The notes below the pieces were generated by a model. That model was given only the letters and a program-made list of their open reading frames with translations, was not told the origin of the DNA and searched no databases. Source: Chitinophagaceae bacterium (GTDB lineage Bacteria > Bacteroidota > Bacteroidia > Chitinophagales > Chitinophagaceae). From it: DNA of 64,000 nt. How positions within the stretch are numbered: the stretch's first letter is position 1; each line of letters starts with the position of its first letter. The stretch spans positions 1-64,000 of the forward strand of contig JAQBNL010000084.1 of the NCBI GenBank assembly GCA_028288585.1, written 5' to 3'. The position numbers were made by a program, and so were the translations under genes. Shown here piece after piece: positions 16,618 to 24,022 of the stretch.

Positions 16618-17745
16618 TTATACTCGTAATTCACTTACATTATTTATAAGTTCATAAATAATTTTTGCTGCATTTGCAGAAGCATCTCCACCTTGGCTTA
16701 GCAAATTCTTCAGATCTCTATAATCACTTTTTATTTGTTGTTGTCTTACTTCGCTGGTAAGTAATTCATGTAATTCGTGTTTTAGGTTTTCAACTGTAAG
16801 ATTATTTTGAATAAGTTCTTTCACTACTTCCTTGTTCATAATAAGATTTACAAGACTGATGAATTTGAGCTTTATTAATCTTTTTGCTATCTGGTAAGAG
16901 ATCTCACTTCCTTTATAGCATACAACTTCCGGTACTTCAAATAATGCAGTTTCCAATGTGGCAGTACCTGACGTTACCAACGCTGCTTTTGATTGATTTA
17001 ATATAGAATAAGTCTGGTCAGAAACGGTGCTTACATTTTTATAAGGTGCTAAGAACGTATCGTAATATTCATTGGTAATTCCCGGTGCCTTCGCAACAAT
17101 AAATTTATATTCAGGAAAATGCATAGCCGTTTGCAGCATAACAGGCAGCTTTCTTTCTATTTCCTGTTTGCGGCTGCCGGGTAACAAAGCTATGATGTTG
17201 TCAGTTGCCCGTTGCCCGTTGCCCGTTGCCTGTTGGCGGTAGTCTTCTACAACCTTGACCAGCGGATGTCCTACATATTCCACTTCATAATTCCATTTCT
17301 TATAAAACTCTTTTTCGAATGGTAAGATGACGATCATCTTATCAATGTATTTTTTTATCTGTCTCACCCTACTTTCTTTCCATGCCCATACCTGTGGGGA
17401 GATATAAAAAGTAGTTTTGAGTCCTTTTTGCTTCGCCCATTTTGCTATGGGTAAATTAAACCCGGGATAATCAATTAAGATTACAACATCAGGCTGGTAC
17501 TGGGAGATATCCTGCTTGCAGAATTTTAAATTTTTGAATATGGTTGGCAGATTTTTTATCACTTCTGCAAATCCCATGAAGGCAAGATCCCTGTAATGCT
17601 TTACCAGTGTAACTCCAGCGACCTCCATCTTATTGCCACCCCATCCCCTGAAATCAGCTAAGCCATCAAGGTTTTTTATTTCCTTAATAAGATTACTGCC
17701 ATGCAGATCACCGGATGCTTCGCCAGCTATAATGTAATATTTCAT
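16618..17745 (-). CDS. lpxB: Lipid-A-disaccharide synthase LpxB
   Basis: Joins UDP-diacylglucosamine and lipid X to form the lipid A disaccharide at the inner membrane; glycosyltransferase family 19. N-terminal YYIIAGEASGDLHGSNL, then FRGWGGNKMEVAGV and ALLPGSRKQEIERKLPVML are diagnostic. 375 aa. Just before ALLPGSR an extra low-complexity segment (RQQATGNGQRATDN) is encoded by a 7-bp tandem repeat at 17204-17231. Confidence 0.95.
   Translation of the reverse strand: MKYYIIAGEASGDLHGSNLIKEIKNLDGLADFRGWGGNKMEVAGVTLVKHYRDLAFMGFAEVIKNLPTIFKNLKFCKQDISQYQPDVVILIDYPGFNLPIAKWAKQKGLKTTFYISPQVWAWKESRVRQIKKYIDKMIVILPFEKEFYKKWNYEVEYVGHPLVKVVEDYRQQATGNGQRATDNIIALLPGSRKQEIERKLPVMLQTAMHFPEYKFIVAKAPGITNEYYDTFLAPYKNVSTVSDQTYSILNQSKAALVTSGTATLETALFEVPEVVCYKGSEISYQIAKRLIKLKFISLVNLIMNKEVVKELIQNNLTVENLKHELHELLTSEVRQQQIKSDYRDLKNLLSQGGDASANAAKIIYELINNVSELRV
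17204..17231. repeat. Heptanucleotide tandem repeat inside lpxB
   Basis: Four consecutive 7-base units GTTGCCC (the last is GTTGCCT) followed by a decayed GTTGGCG. Three units equal 21 bases and encode seven residues in frame; a gain or loss of one or two units would shift lpxB out of frame. Confidence 0.85.
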
Positions 17746-17845
17746 GACAGGTCTTTAAAAATGCTGCGTAAAGGTATATCGTACAAGCGAGCCCCGCAAT
17801 ATGAAGCGACGATGTTGCCTTAAAGATTTGCAGATGGCTAAAAGC

Positions 17846-18139
17846 TTATAAATATTTAAACAGCATTGCAACTATTGCATAAATGATGGTGAGAACAAAA
17901 ATTCCCTTTGCAGTTTTATCGCGGTTTCCGTTAATGTAAATAGTGAATAGTGCGGCGTTGGCAAATAATGATACGCTGATGAAAACGGTAATAAGATTTG
18001 GATTAAGTCTTATCCACTGGAACATTTCGCTGATGGTAAAGGCACGAAACTTTACAAACTTATATAATAGGAAGCCAAGCGCAGGTGCAATAAAGCCAAG
18101 CACTAATCCGAAAACGAAATTGTCTTTTTTAAATATCAT
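17846..18139 (-). CDS. Small hypothetical membrane protein
   Basis: 97 aa with three hydrophobic segments (~8-27, ~47-67, ~78-95) and a short basic N-terminus. Its start overlaps the end of surE by 11 bases on the same strand, so it is translated from the surE message. No family recognised. The 100-base gap to lpxB shows no feature. Confidence 0.65.
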   Translation of the reverse strand: MIFKKDNFVFGLVLGFIAPALGFLLYKFVKFRAFTISEMFQWIRLNPNLITVFISVSLFANAALFTIYINGNRDKTAKGIFVLTIIYAIVAMLFKYL

Positions 18140-18920
18140 TTATTTTCCAGTTTTTTTCAAGCTCTTTTTTTAATTTATAATTGGTAAGGTCGAACTGTAC
18201 AGGAACAACGCTTACATAATTATTTTGTAATGCCCATACATCGGTATCATCTCCTTTATCAAAATTTACAAATTCGCCGGTAAGCCAATAATACTTTTTT
18301 CCGTGGGGATCGAGGCGCTCATCAAAGTCCTCATCATATTTTGCATAAGCCTGTTTACATATTTTTATGCCCTTCATTTCTTCGAGAGGTACGGCAGGGA
18401 AATTTACATTAAGAAGGAGGTGCTTATCCATTTTTGTTTTTAAGAGGCTCTCTACAATTTTACGGATGTAAAATTTTGCAGCAGTAAAATCTGCTTCCAT
18501 CCTGTAATCGAGTAAAGAAAATCCAATGCTGGGAATGCTTTCTATGCTGGCTTCCATGGCAGCACTCATAGTACCGCTGTAAATTACATTGATGGAATGG
18601 TTGGCGCCATGATTGATTCCGCTTAAACAAATATCAGGTTTGCGGTGGAGTATCTTATCTACTGCGAGCTTTACACAATCAACCGGGGTACCGCTGGTAT
18701 GCCAGGCTTCCACCCCCTCAAACATATCCTCTACCTTATAGAGCCTTAACGGAACGCCAATAGTGATAGCATGCCCCATCCCGCTTTGGGGCTTATCAGG
18801 AGCTACAACAATTATTTCTCCCAATCCTTTTACGGCTTCAACCAGGTTTTTTATTCCCGGCGCCGTTATGCCATCATCATTTGTAATAAGTATGATGGGT
18901 AATGTACTTTCTTCATTCAT
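18129..18920 (-). CDS. surE: 5'/3'-nucleotidase SurE
   Basis: A metal-dependent nucleoside monophosphatase of the survival protein E family. The N-terminal ITNDDGITAPGI supplies the two Asp ligands (15, 16); SGINHGANHS supplies the Asn ligand region; SGTPVDCVKLAV fits. 263 aa is usual. First gene of a two-gene unit with the 97-aa membrane protein; the next gene upstream is 24 bases away on the same strand. Confidence 0.95.
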   Translation of the reverse strand: MNEESTLPIILITNDDGITAPGIKNLVEAVKGLGEIIVVAPDKPQSGMGHAITIGVPLRLYKVEDMFEGVEAWHTSGTPVDCVKLAVDKILHRKPDICLSGINHGANHSINVIYSGTMSAAMEASIESIPSIGFSLLDYRMEADFTAAKFYIRKIVESLLKTKMDKHLLLNVNFPAVPLEEMKGIKICKQAYAKYDEDFDERLDPHGKKYYWLTGEFVNFDKGDDTDVWALQNNYVSVVPVQFDLTNYKLKKELEKNWKINDI

Positions 18921-18944
18921 TCATTTCTCAATTATCTGTTCACA

Positions 18945-19406
18945 CTAATTAAACCATCTTAGTAATGGACGTGCAATGGCTTCTCTGAAGGGCCATGGAA
19001 TTGCAGCTAAGATTAATACAATGGCCAACCCAAAAAAGAGTAAAGTACGTTTATGTTTTGCTGCAGGGGTTGCAGCTTTTTTTACTGACACCCTGCCTAC
19101 ATGAACTAATATTAATGCAATTATCATCAGTAATCCATGTTCCATTGTAAAGAACCTGCTGTTGGCATCTTTCATATTATTACCAAGGTCTTTCAGCCTG
19201 TCGAACCAAGAGTTAGTATAATATAATATCAGGCCTAATAATAACTGGATATCGCAGCTGAGCATAAAAAAGAAATTGCTGCGGCTGTCTGCTGCTGTAT
19301 AATTTCTTTTACTAATTACTCCAGACATAGCTGAAAATACTGTCCATAGGCCAAACAATAAAACAGCCCATCGCAAAAGATTGTGTAGCACTAATACTAT
19401 CTGCAT
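18945..19406 (-). CDS. Hypothetical four-helix membrane protein
   Basis: 153 aa from the internal Met at 19406 (MQIVLVLHNLLRWAVLL). A longer reading to 19541 would run through a strong hairpin, so the shorter start is preferred. Four hydrophobic segments and several conserved-looking His residues (LHNLLRW, EHGLLMI, HVGRV) recall heme- or metal-binding membrane proteins, but no family is assigned. It is 24 bases upstream of surE. Confidence 0.65.
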   Translation of the reverse strand: MQIVLVLHNLLRWAVLLFGLWTVFSAMSGVISKRNYTAADSRSNFFFMLSCDIQLLLGLILYYTNSWFDRLKDLGNNMKDANSRFFTMEHGLLMIIALILVHVGRVSVKKAATPAAKHKRTLLFFGLAIVLILAAIPWPFREAIARPLLRWFN

Positions 19407-19441
19407 AATGATGATTTGTACAAAAATAAGGTACAAAATAT

Positions 19442-19476
19442 AAAAGCCTGAAACCAATAAAGGAGTCAGGCTTTTT
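19442..19476. terminator. Bidirectional hairpin terminator
   Basis: AAAAGCCTGA and TCAGGCTTTT make a perfect 10-bp stem with a 14-base loop, and T-runs are present on both strands. It lies upstream of the 18945 gene and separates the core chromosome from the gene-less stretch next to the accessory element. Confidence 0.7.
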
Positions 19477-19823
19477 GTATACAGAAGCCTTGAGTTATCG
19501 AACTTATCCATAGACGACATTTTGGCAACTGAAACTTTCATAAATAACCATAGAAGAGAGCTTTCTCTATTATAGGATTATCCCCTACTTTCCTTCTAAT
19601 ATCAATAATGCTATAATCTATATGTTGAACAATAAAAACATCTTCTTTAAGAAGCAATTGTTTAGAGACCTATAATTCCCCCTTGTCAATAAAGAATAAA
19701 TTTCAAAATTATTTAAGCAAATAAAAAGTTGTGGAATCTCTTTAGGGGGGACTACAAGGATGTACAAACTAAGACCCCGGAGAAGTTGAAACTGCCTTAC
19801 ATAATGAAAACACATATTTAATT
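19477..19823. other. 347-base stretch without a credible gene
   Basis: I see no RNA gene and no ORF with convincing codon pattern here; a 65-codon minus-strand frame at 19618-19815 lacks any recognisable feature. The stretch contains a sequence at 19772-19797 that resembles the 3' end of the tRNA-Met at 33719 (CGGAGAAGTTGAAACTGCC against CGGGGAGCAGACTTGAACTGCC, same orientation). This may be the left attachment site of the accessory element. Confidence 0.4.
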
Positions 19824-20852
19824 TTACAGACCTAATCGGGCTGCCGAAAATCTATCGTCAAAGAAATTAATCTTGCTGTGTGTAAAAGAAGTAGGTACAT
19901 ATTCAAAAGATGCTGCTCGTTCCAACTCATCACAAAGTTGACGCTGGCCATCTACTCCCAATTTATCCCATAATGCAGGAGCAAAAAATGTATTCTCGGC
20001 GCATGAAATTAATATAGATGAAATAGCCTTTTCTAAGGGCAAAGGGGATAAGTTGTTTAACTCATTAAGGAATAAGACACCTTTTTCATCATCTGGAAAA
20101 CATGCCAGAATTATAATAGTTTGATTATTATCTGGTAGAATCGTTAGCATGATATGGGAATATGGTATACTTGGGTCAAGATGATTATTCATCGGTGTAC
20201 CCTTATAGCTAAAGTATGGGCTTATTTGAGATGAGCAGGCAATAGGAAACTTCTTTGGAAGAACATAAGTAAAATAGTCAAGTCCATCATACTGTTGCGC
20301 ATCTAATAAAGCATCTAATTCGGCTTTCACTACTTCACCTTCAACCACACTTATCTCCGCCCCCGCTATCATAGAAGCCAATACATGCTTTGGGATAATT
20401 TTTGTATATTCCGAATTAGTTTTGTTAGCCTTTAGTTCTTCTTTCTTCCTATGATATGAATGAGCAAATGCCCTATAAGAGTGAAGAAAACAATGTTTGT
20501 CGCTATTATCAAAAGGGAAGTTCTCAATCGGTGAAAAAAGAGTAGTATCATGATAATCGCAAAATCCAAAAAATGTAGATGCTACTCCTTTACCAATTGG
20601 CTTTAGGCTTTTGCAGTAATGAGACTCATCAAATTCAGTTTCAGTAAAAGTGTAAATTACTTTATTTCCATTTACGTCTCCTTCAATAATGGAAAGCCTC
20701 CCATTTCTTTGAATACTGTGAGACTGTTTTATATCTCCTTTACAATTTGCTTTATCATGACAAAAACATTCAGTAATCCTACCAGTCTTTTTGAAATCTG
20801 ATAATGATTTTCGCAGCTCAATTGTTTTCTTTTTTATTTCTTCAGGAGTCAT
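19824..20852 (-). CDS. Hypothetical Cys/His-rich (zinc-binding?) protein
   Basis: 342 aa, family not recognised. The N-terminal third has clustered potential metal ligands: Cys29, Cys31, His32, Cys37 and His45 (ECFCHDKANC...SHSIQ), then Cys80, Cys98 and His101 (GFCDYHD), then Cys121, His124. This looks like a treble-clef or HNH-like zinc site. The rest is mixed alpha/beta without membrane segments. It is the leftmost gene of the accessory element and is transcribed towards the chromosome. I have a vague memory of similar proteins in defence-rich regions, not verified. Confidence 0.6.
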   Translation of the reverse strand: MTPEEIKKKTIELRKSLSDFKKTGRITECFCHDKANCKGDIKQSHSIQRNGRLSIIEGDVNGNKVIYTFTETEFDESHYCKSLKPIGKGVASTFFGFCDYHDTTLFSPIENFPFDNSDKHCFLHSYRAFAHSYHRKKEELKANKTNSEYTKIIPKHVLASMIAGAEISVVEGEVVKAELDALLDAQQYDGLDYFTYVLPKKFPIACSSQISPYFSYKGTPMNNHLDPSIPYSHIMLTILPDNNQTIIILACFPDDEKGVLFLNELNNLSPLPLEKAISSILISCAENTFFAPALWDKLGVDGQRQLCDELERAASFEYVPTSFTHSKINFFDDRFSAARLGL

Positions 20853-20944
20853 TATGCAAAATTCCGATAAAAAATGAACTTCAGAATCAAACTGAGCCTA
20901 ATATTTACCTCTTGAAATAATCAAAAACAATTATCTCTATCAAT

Positions 20945-21397
20945 TTAATATTTTGTCCCGCTTCCATCAAATTGTTCTGTCGTATAAACAGAGGCAAATG
21001 TAGCTGCTGGAGATAATAAGGAGCTATAAATTATAACATTTAGTGTAGTACCTACAACACCACCCTGTATGGAATTAATAACATTGAAAGTATACGAACC
21101 TGAAGTATTGTCCTCTTGCTTAGAGTATAGCTGTAAATCTAACTGCTTAGTATTTATTGGCGCAATTGTAGAAATTGCTAACCTTGCTTTATCGCTTCCT
21201 AAATAAGTTATTGAAAATGAAAAATTTGGGTCTGTACCATTTGTTACTGTTGAACCATTTACTTTAGTCCAAGTTAATGTACCCCCTTTATAGTTGCCGG
21301 AAATATTTTGAATATTTATAGAAGAAGAATCAGAATTACTTTTTGAGCAAGATTGTAATATCATAAATAGCAAGATTCCTTTGAATATTATTTTCAT
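20945..21397 (-). CDS. Small hypothetical lipoprotein
   Basis: 150 aa. The leader MKIIFKGILLFMILQSC ends in a lipobox Cys (17), then a Ser-rich linker and a beta-rich domain (~30-150) of the kind seen in small Bacteroidota surface lipoproteins. No family. Its start overlaps the stop of the upstream gene by four bases, so the two are translationally coupled. Confidence 0.65.
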   Translation of the reverse strand: MKIIFKGILLFMILQSCSKSNSDSSSINIQNISGNYKGGTLTWTKVNGSTVTNGTDPNFSFSITYLGSDKARLAISTIAPINTKQLDLQLYSKQEDNTSGSYTFNVINSIQGGVVGTTLNVIIYSSLLSPAATFASVYTTEQFDGSGTKY

Positions 21398-21777
21398 AAT
21401 AAGGCAGGTTGTTGTTTTTCTAATATATCTAAAGCAACGTCTCTGTCTACCAAAAAGAAACAGTTTACATCATGTTCATTTATTTCTCCATAACCATTAT
21501 GGACGGCTTCCCATGCCGTATGCGCTATATATTCTTTAAGAGAATTGTATTCTGCATTCTCAAATGAAGAAATCCACAACCAACTTTCTACTTCCTCATT
21601 ATAAACGGCGAAATAAAAAGTATTAGAGCTAAATCTTTCTTTACACAAATTGAAGACTACTTCATTTTTAATATGAATACAAAATTCCATTTGGTCAGGG
21701 AAACTTCCTTCATGCCTAAATGTGTCAAAATGTAAGAAGTAATCAATATCGGAAATATCTATTTTTTGATTCTTCAT
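21394..21777 (-). CDS. Hypothetical protein coupled to lipoprotein
   Basis: About 127 aa from the Met at 21777 (MKNQKIDISDIDYFLHFD); an upstream Met at 21810 would add 11 residues. Acidic, soluble, no signal peptide or motif recognised. It is first in a two-gene unit with the lipoprotein and reads divergently from the XRE regulator across the inverted-repeat region at 21830-21933, so it is probably controlled by that regulator. Confidence 0.55.
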   Translation of the reverse strand: MKNQKIDISDIDYFLHFDTFRHEGSFPDQMEFCIHIKNEVVFNLCKERFSSNTFYFAVYNEEVESWLWISSFENAEYNSLKEYIAHTAWEAVHNGYGEINEHDVNCFFLVDRDVALDILEKQQPALL

Positions 21778-21829
21778 TTTAGAAAGCTTTAAACCTGGAT
21801 TAGAATGCAATAACCAAAGGCTTGCCGAT

Positions 21830-21933
21830 GCAAATTTGCTTACTGTATTCTTAGAAATTAGCTCAGATACAATTCGATTCCAAATATAAAACGAAATTAC
21901 TCATAAGGCAAATTTGCTCTAATCTAAGAATAC
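21830..21933. promoter_or_regulatory. Symmetrical operator-like repeats between divergent genes
   Basis: The 10-bp palindrome GCAAATTTGC occurs twice (21830-21839 and 21908-21917). Five or six bases after each copy stands one arm of an exact 11-bp inverted repeat, GTATTCTTAGA (21845-21855) and TCTAAGAATAC (21923-21933). The arrangement lies exactly between the minus-strand gene at 21777 and the XRE gene at 21956, as expected for binding sites of a dimeric HTH regulator. Confidence 0.65.
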
Positions 21934-21955
21934 ACAAAACATTCACTTTGTTCCT

Positions 21956-22183
21956 GTGAAGTATTACAGGGACGAAAAATTCATAAAGCAATTCGGAAAG
22001 CGACTTAAAGAGGTTAGGTTGGCCAAAAGCGTAAGCCAAGAGGAATTAGCAGGACGAACAGGTTTTGAGTTAAGCCAAATAGGAAGAATTGAAAGGGGTA
22101 CTGTAAATACGAGTCTTAGTCACGTAGCTGCAATAGCGAAGGCATTAAAAGTTAAGCCTGCAGAATTATTTTCCTTTGATTAG
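21956..22183 (+). CDS. XRE-family HTH transcriptional regulator
   Basis: 75 aa, essentially only the helix-turn-helix domain: VSQEELAGRTGFELSQIGRI forms helices 2 and 3, and RGTVNTSLSHVAAIAKALKV the last two. The start is GTG. Similar minimal XRE proteins act as dimeric repressors of neighbouring genes, and the repeats at 21830-21933 directly upstream are the likely target. The next gene starts 15 bases downstream. Confidence 0.88.
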   Translation: MKYYRDEKFIKQFGKRLKEVRLAKSVSQEELAGRTGFELSQIGRIERGTVNTSLSHVAAIAKALKVKPAELFSFD

Positions 22184-22198
22184 AAGTATATTTAGACT

Positions 22199-22975
22199 AT
22201 GATAATTAAAGGGATTCCCCTATATATTTTGAAATATTTATCACAACATGAAAATTCCTCAAGAAATTCATTTGGGACAATACATCATCATATACCTGTT
22301 AAATCAAGGGCTGAATTTGACCAAGCTATAAAAGGTTTATATGAAGATGGATACATAGATATTACAACAGAAGGGAACTTTGATATTTATCAAATAAAAG
22401 ATAAGGGGAGAGAGTATATAAGTGAATATGATGACTACGCCATAACAGATGTATTTAATGGAAACTATGATTTTGCTATCCTAAAGTTTTTATATGATAT
22501 GGACGAGCCTGTCCCTACCAATTTTTTTCCTGAATCTATCCTATCTCATGCTCCCCGTGATGGGAAGGGTATGAATGATTCAGTTGCTCTTAGAACTTAT
22601 ATAGATTACCAAAGCTCAATTGATAAGTATGTTAAAGTAATTGACAATAATAAATATCAAATAAATCAACTTGGTATAAAATATTATGACCATTTAGTAG
22701 GTATGGATTCCAAAGAAACCCAAATAGAATTTAAGCCTCTTATACATATTGATAACTCAACACATGATTATTCTACTCATACGGTAGGTAGTGATAACTT
22801 AGTAACCACTCATTCTGAATTAGAAAAAGTCCAACAGTCTACAGGATCAGAGACTATCCAAAAGTTAAATGACATACCCTCATCCAAATCTTCTCTGATT
22901 AAAAAAATAATTATTGGAGTTATAGTGGGACTTTTGGTAATTCTAATAGGTCATTATGTTTTTAATATAGGATAA
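22199..22975 (+). CDS. Hypothetical winged-helix-like, tail-anchored membrane protein
   Basis: 258 aa. Residues ~1-75 read like a winged-helix fold (ILKYLSQHENSSRNSF..., FDQAIKGLYEDGYIDI, YQIKDKGREYI), and a second similar half follows (~88-165: AILKFLYDMDEPVP..., KYQINQLGIKYYDHL). A polar linker leads to one C-terminal membrane helix (LIKKIIIGVIVGLLVILIGHYVF). It could tether a DNA- or protein-binding module to the membrane. Probably co-transcribed with the XRE gene; ends 12 bases from the stop of the convergent operon. Confidence 0.6.
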   Translation: MIIKGIPLYILKYLSQHENSSRNSFGTIHHHIPVKSRAEFDQAIKGLYEDGYIDITTEGNFDIYQIKDKGREYISEYDDYAITDVFNGNYDFAILKFLYDMDEPVPTNFFPESILSHAPRDGKGMNDSVALRTYIDYQSSIDKYVKVIDNNKYQINQLGIKYYDHLVGMDSKETQIEFKPLIHIDNSTHDYSTHTVGSDNLVTTHSELEKVQQSTGSETIQKLNDIPSSKSSLIKKIIIGVIVGLLVILIGHYVFNIG

Positions 22976-22987
22976 ATGATAACCTTT

Positions 22988-24022
22988 TTATTCGGATAAG
23001 TCTATCATAATGTGAAACATTTCCACGTCTTTATCATGAGTAGATTTTGCTATTTTCAAATGTCTTACATCATCAAATTTCATTGATAAGTCTTCAAAAT
23101 CCTTAGATAGGTCAATTTTAAATTTAGCAGGAAAAGAACAAGATGATACATTTGATTTATAATCAGTCCATGTTTTATCAAAATTCTTAGGTGCTCCTTT
23201 GTAATAGATTATCATATAATATCTTTCGAGAGACTTAGCATATTTAAAACATTTGAGAATATGCTTTTGCGTATTACCTTTATTTTTCCCCTTCAGAATT
23301 AATGCTTCAAATAAGGCAATGGTAATATTTCCAGACTGAATAGTTATATCAGTTTCACCTGCACTTTTACCAGTAGGAGAACTGCCAGTACGAGCCTGGT
23401 CATGAATGCTCCATGCCCAAACTTGAAATCTTAATCTTAAAATCGCTAAAAGCAAGTCATTAAATCTGTCCTCATCTGGAATTTTTTTAATCCCATGTAT
23501 TTTATCAACCAACACCTTTGAAGCCTGAACAATCTCATTCAAGATAAACTCGCTTAAAGCTCTTTTATCATTTACAATATCTGGAGTAATTAAAGGAAGG
23601 TATTTAGGCTGTAAACTTCTAAGGTTAATCAAGCTATTTTTCAAGCTTTGAAATAACTTTGTTGTCCCCGAATTATCACTTAAATCTTGAATTACTGGCG
23701 AAATAATTTTTCCAGTATCATTTAGATAGTCTACCGATTTGTTTATATAATCAAAAGCCAATTCATGTAATTCTCTTTCAATGTAAAAATTATAGACTGT
23801 AGGAATAATTTGTTCCTCGTATAAATAAGTTTTTGATAGTTTACTGATAGTAAGGTCAAAGCTTGAAACGTCTTTTACTGAGGCATAATAAATAAGCTTA
23901 TTGCTACTTATAGGCTCAGCAAAGTCTAATAAACCCTGCTTCTGTTCATCACTAAGTCCATTCAGAAAATTATCCCAATCTTGATTAGCGTGATTTAGTA
24001 AAGTCTTATTCATTTGTTTCAA
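22988..24022 (-). CDS. PD-(D/E)xK nuclease-like protein (gene 3 of operon)
   Basis: 344 aa. A helical N-terminal region (~1-200) is followed by a segment of the restriction-endonuclease-like pattern: SAGETDITIQSGNITIALFEALIL, with Glu223, Asp225 and Glu239, then a helix with KHILKCFKYAKSLERYY and a strand MIIYYKG. The third motif reads E-A-L instead of E-x-K, so the catalytic lysine is missing or displaced, and nuclease activity is only a suggestion. Its start overlaps the 946-aa gene by 17 bases, showing translational coupling. No known family name recalled. Confidence 0.65.
   Translation of the reverse strand: MKQMNKTLLNHANQDWDNFLNGLSDEQKQGLLDFAEPISSNKLIYYASVKDVSSFDLTISKLSKTYLYEEQIIPTVYNFYIERELHELAFDYINKSVDYLNDTGKIISPVIQDLSDNSGTTKLFQSLKNSLINLRSLQPKYLPLITPDIVNDKRALSEFILNEIVQASKVLVDKIHGIKKIPDEDRFNDLLLAILRLRFQVWAWSIHDQARTGSSPTGKSAGETDITIQSGNITIALFEALILKGKNKGNTQKHILKCFKYAKSLERYYMIIYYKGAPKNFDKTWTDYKSNVSSCSFPAKFKIDLSKDFEDLSMKFDDVRHLKIAKSTHDKDVEMFHIMIDLSE

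Noticed and set aside
18945-19541. Longer start of the four-helix membrane protein at 19541
   Set aside because: The extra codons run through a perfect 10-bp terminator hairpin, and the internal Met at 19406 begins the typical hydrophobic N-terminus.
19618-19815. 65-codon minus-strand frame in the gene-less stretch
   Set aside because: No recognisable motif, odd composition and no upstream signal; likely chance.
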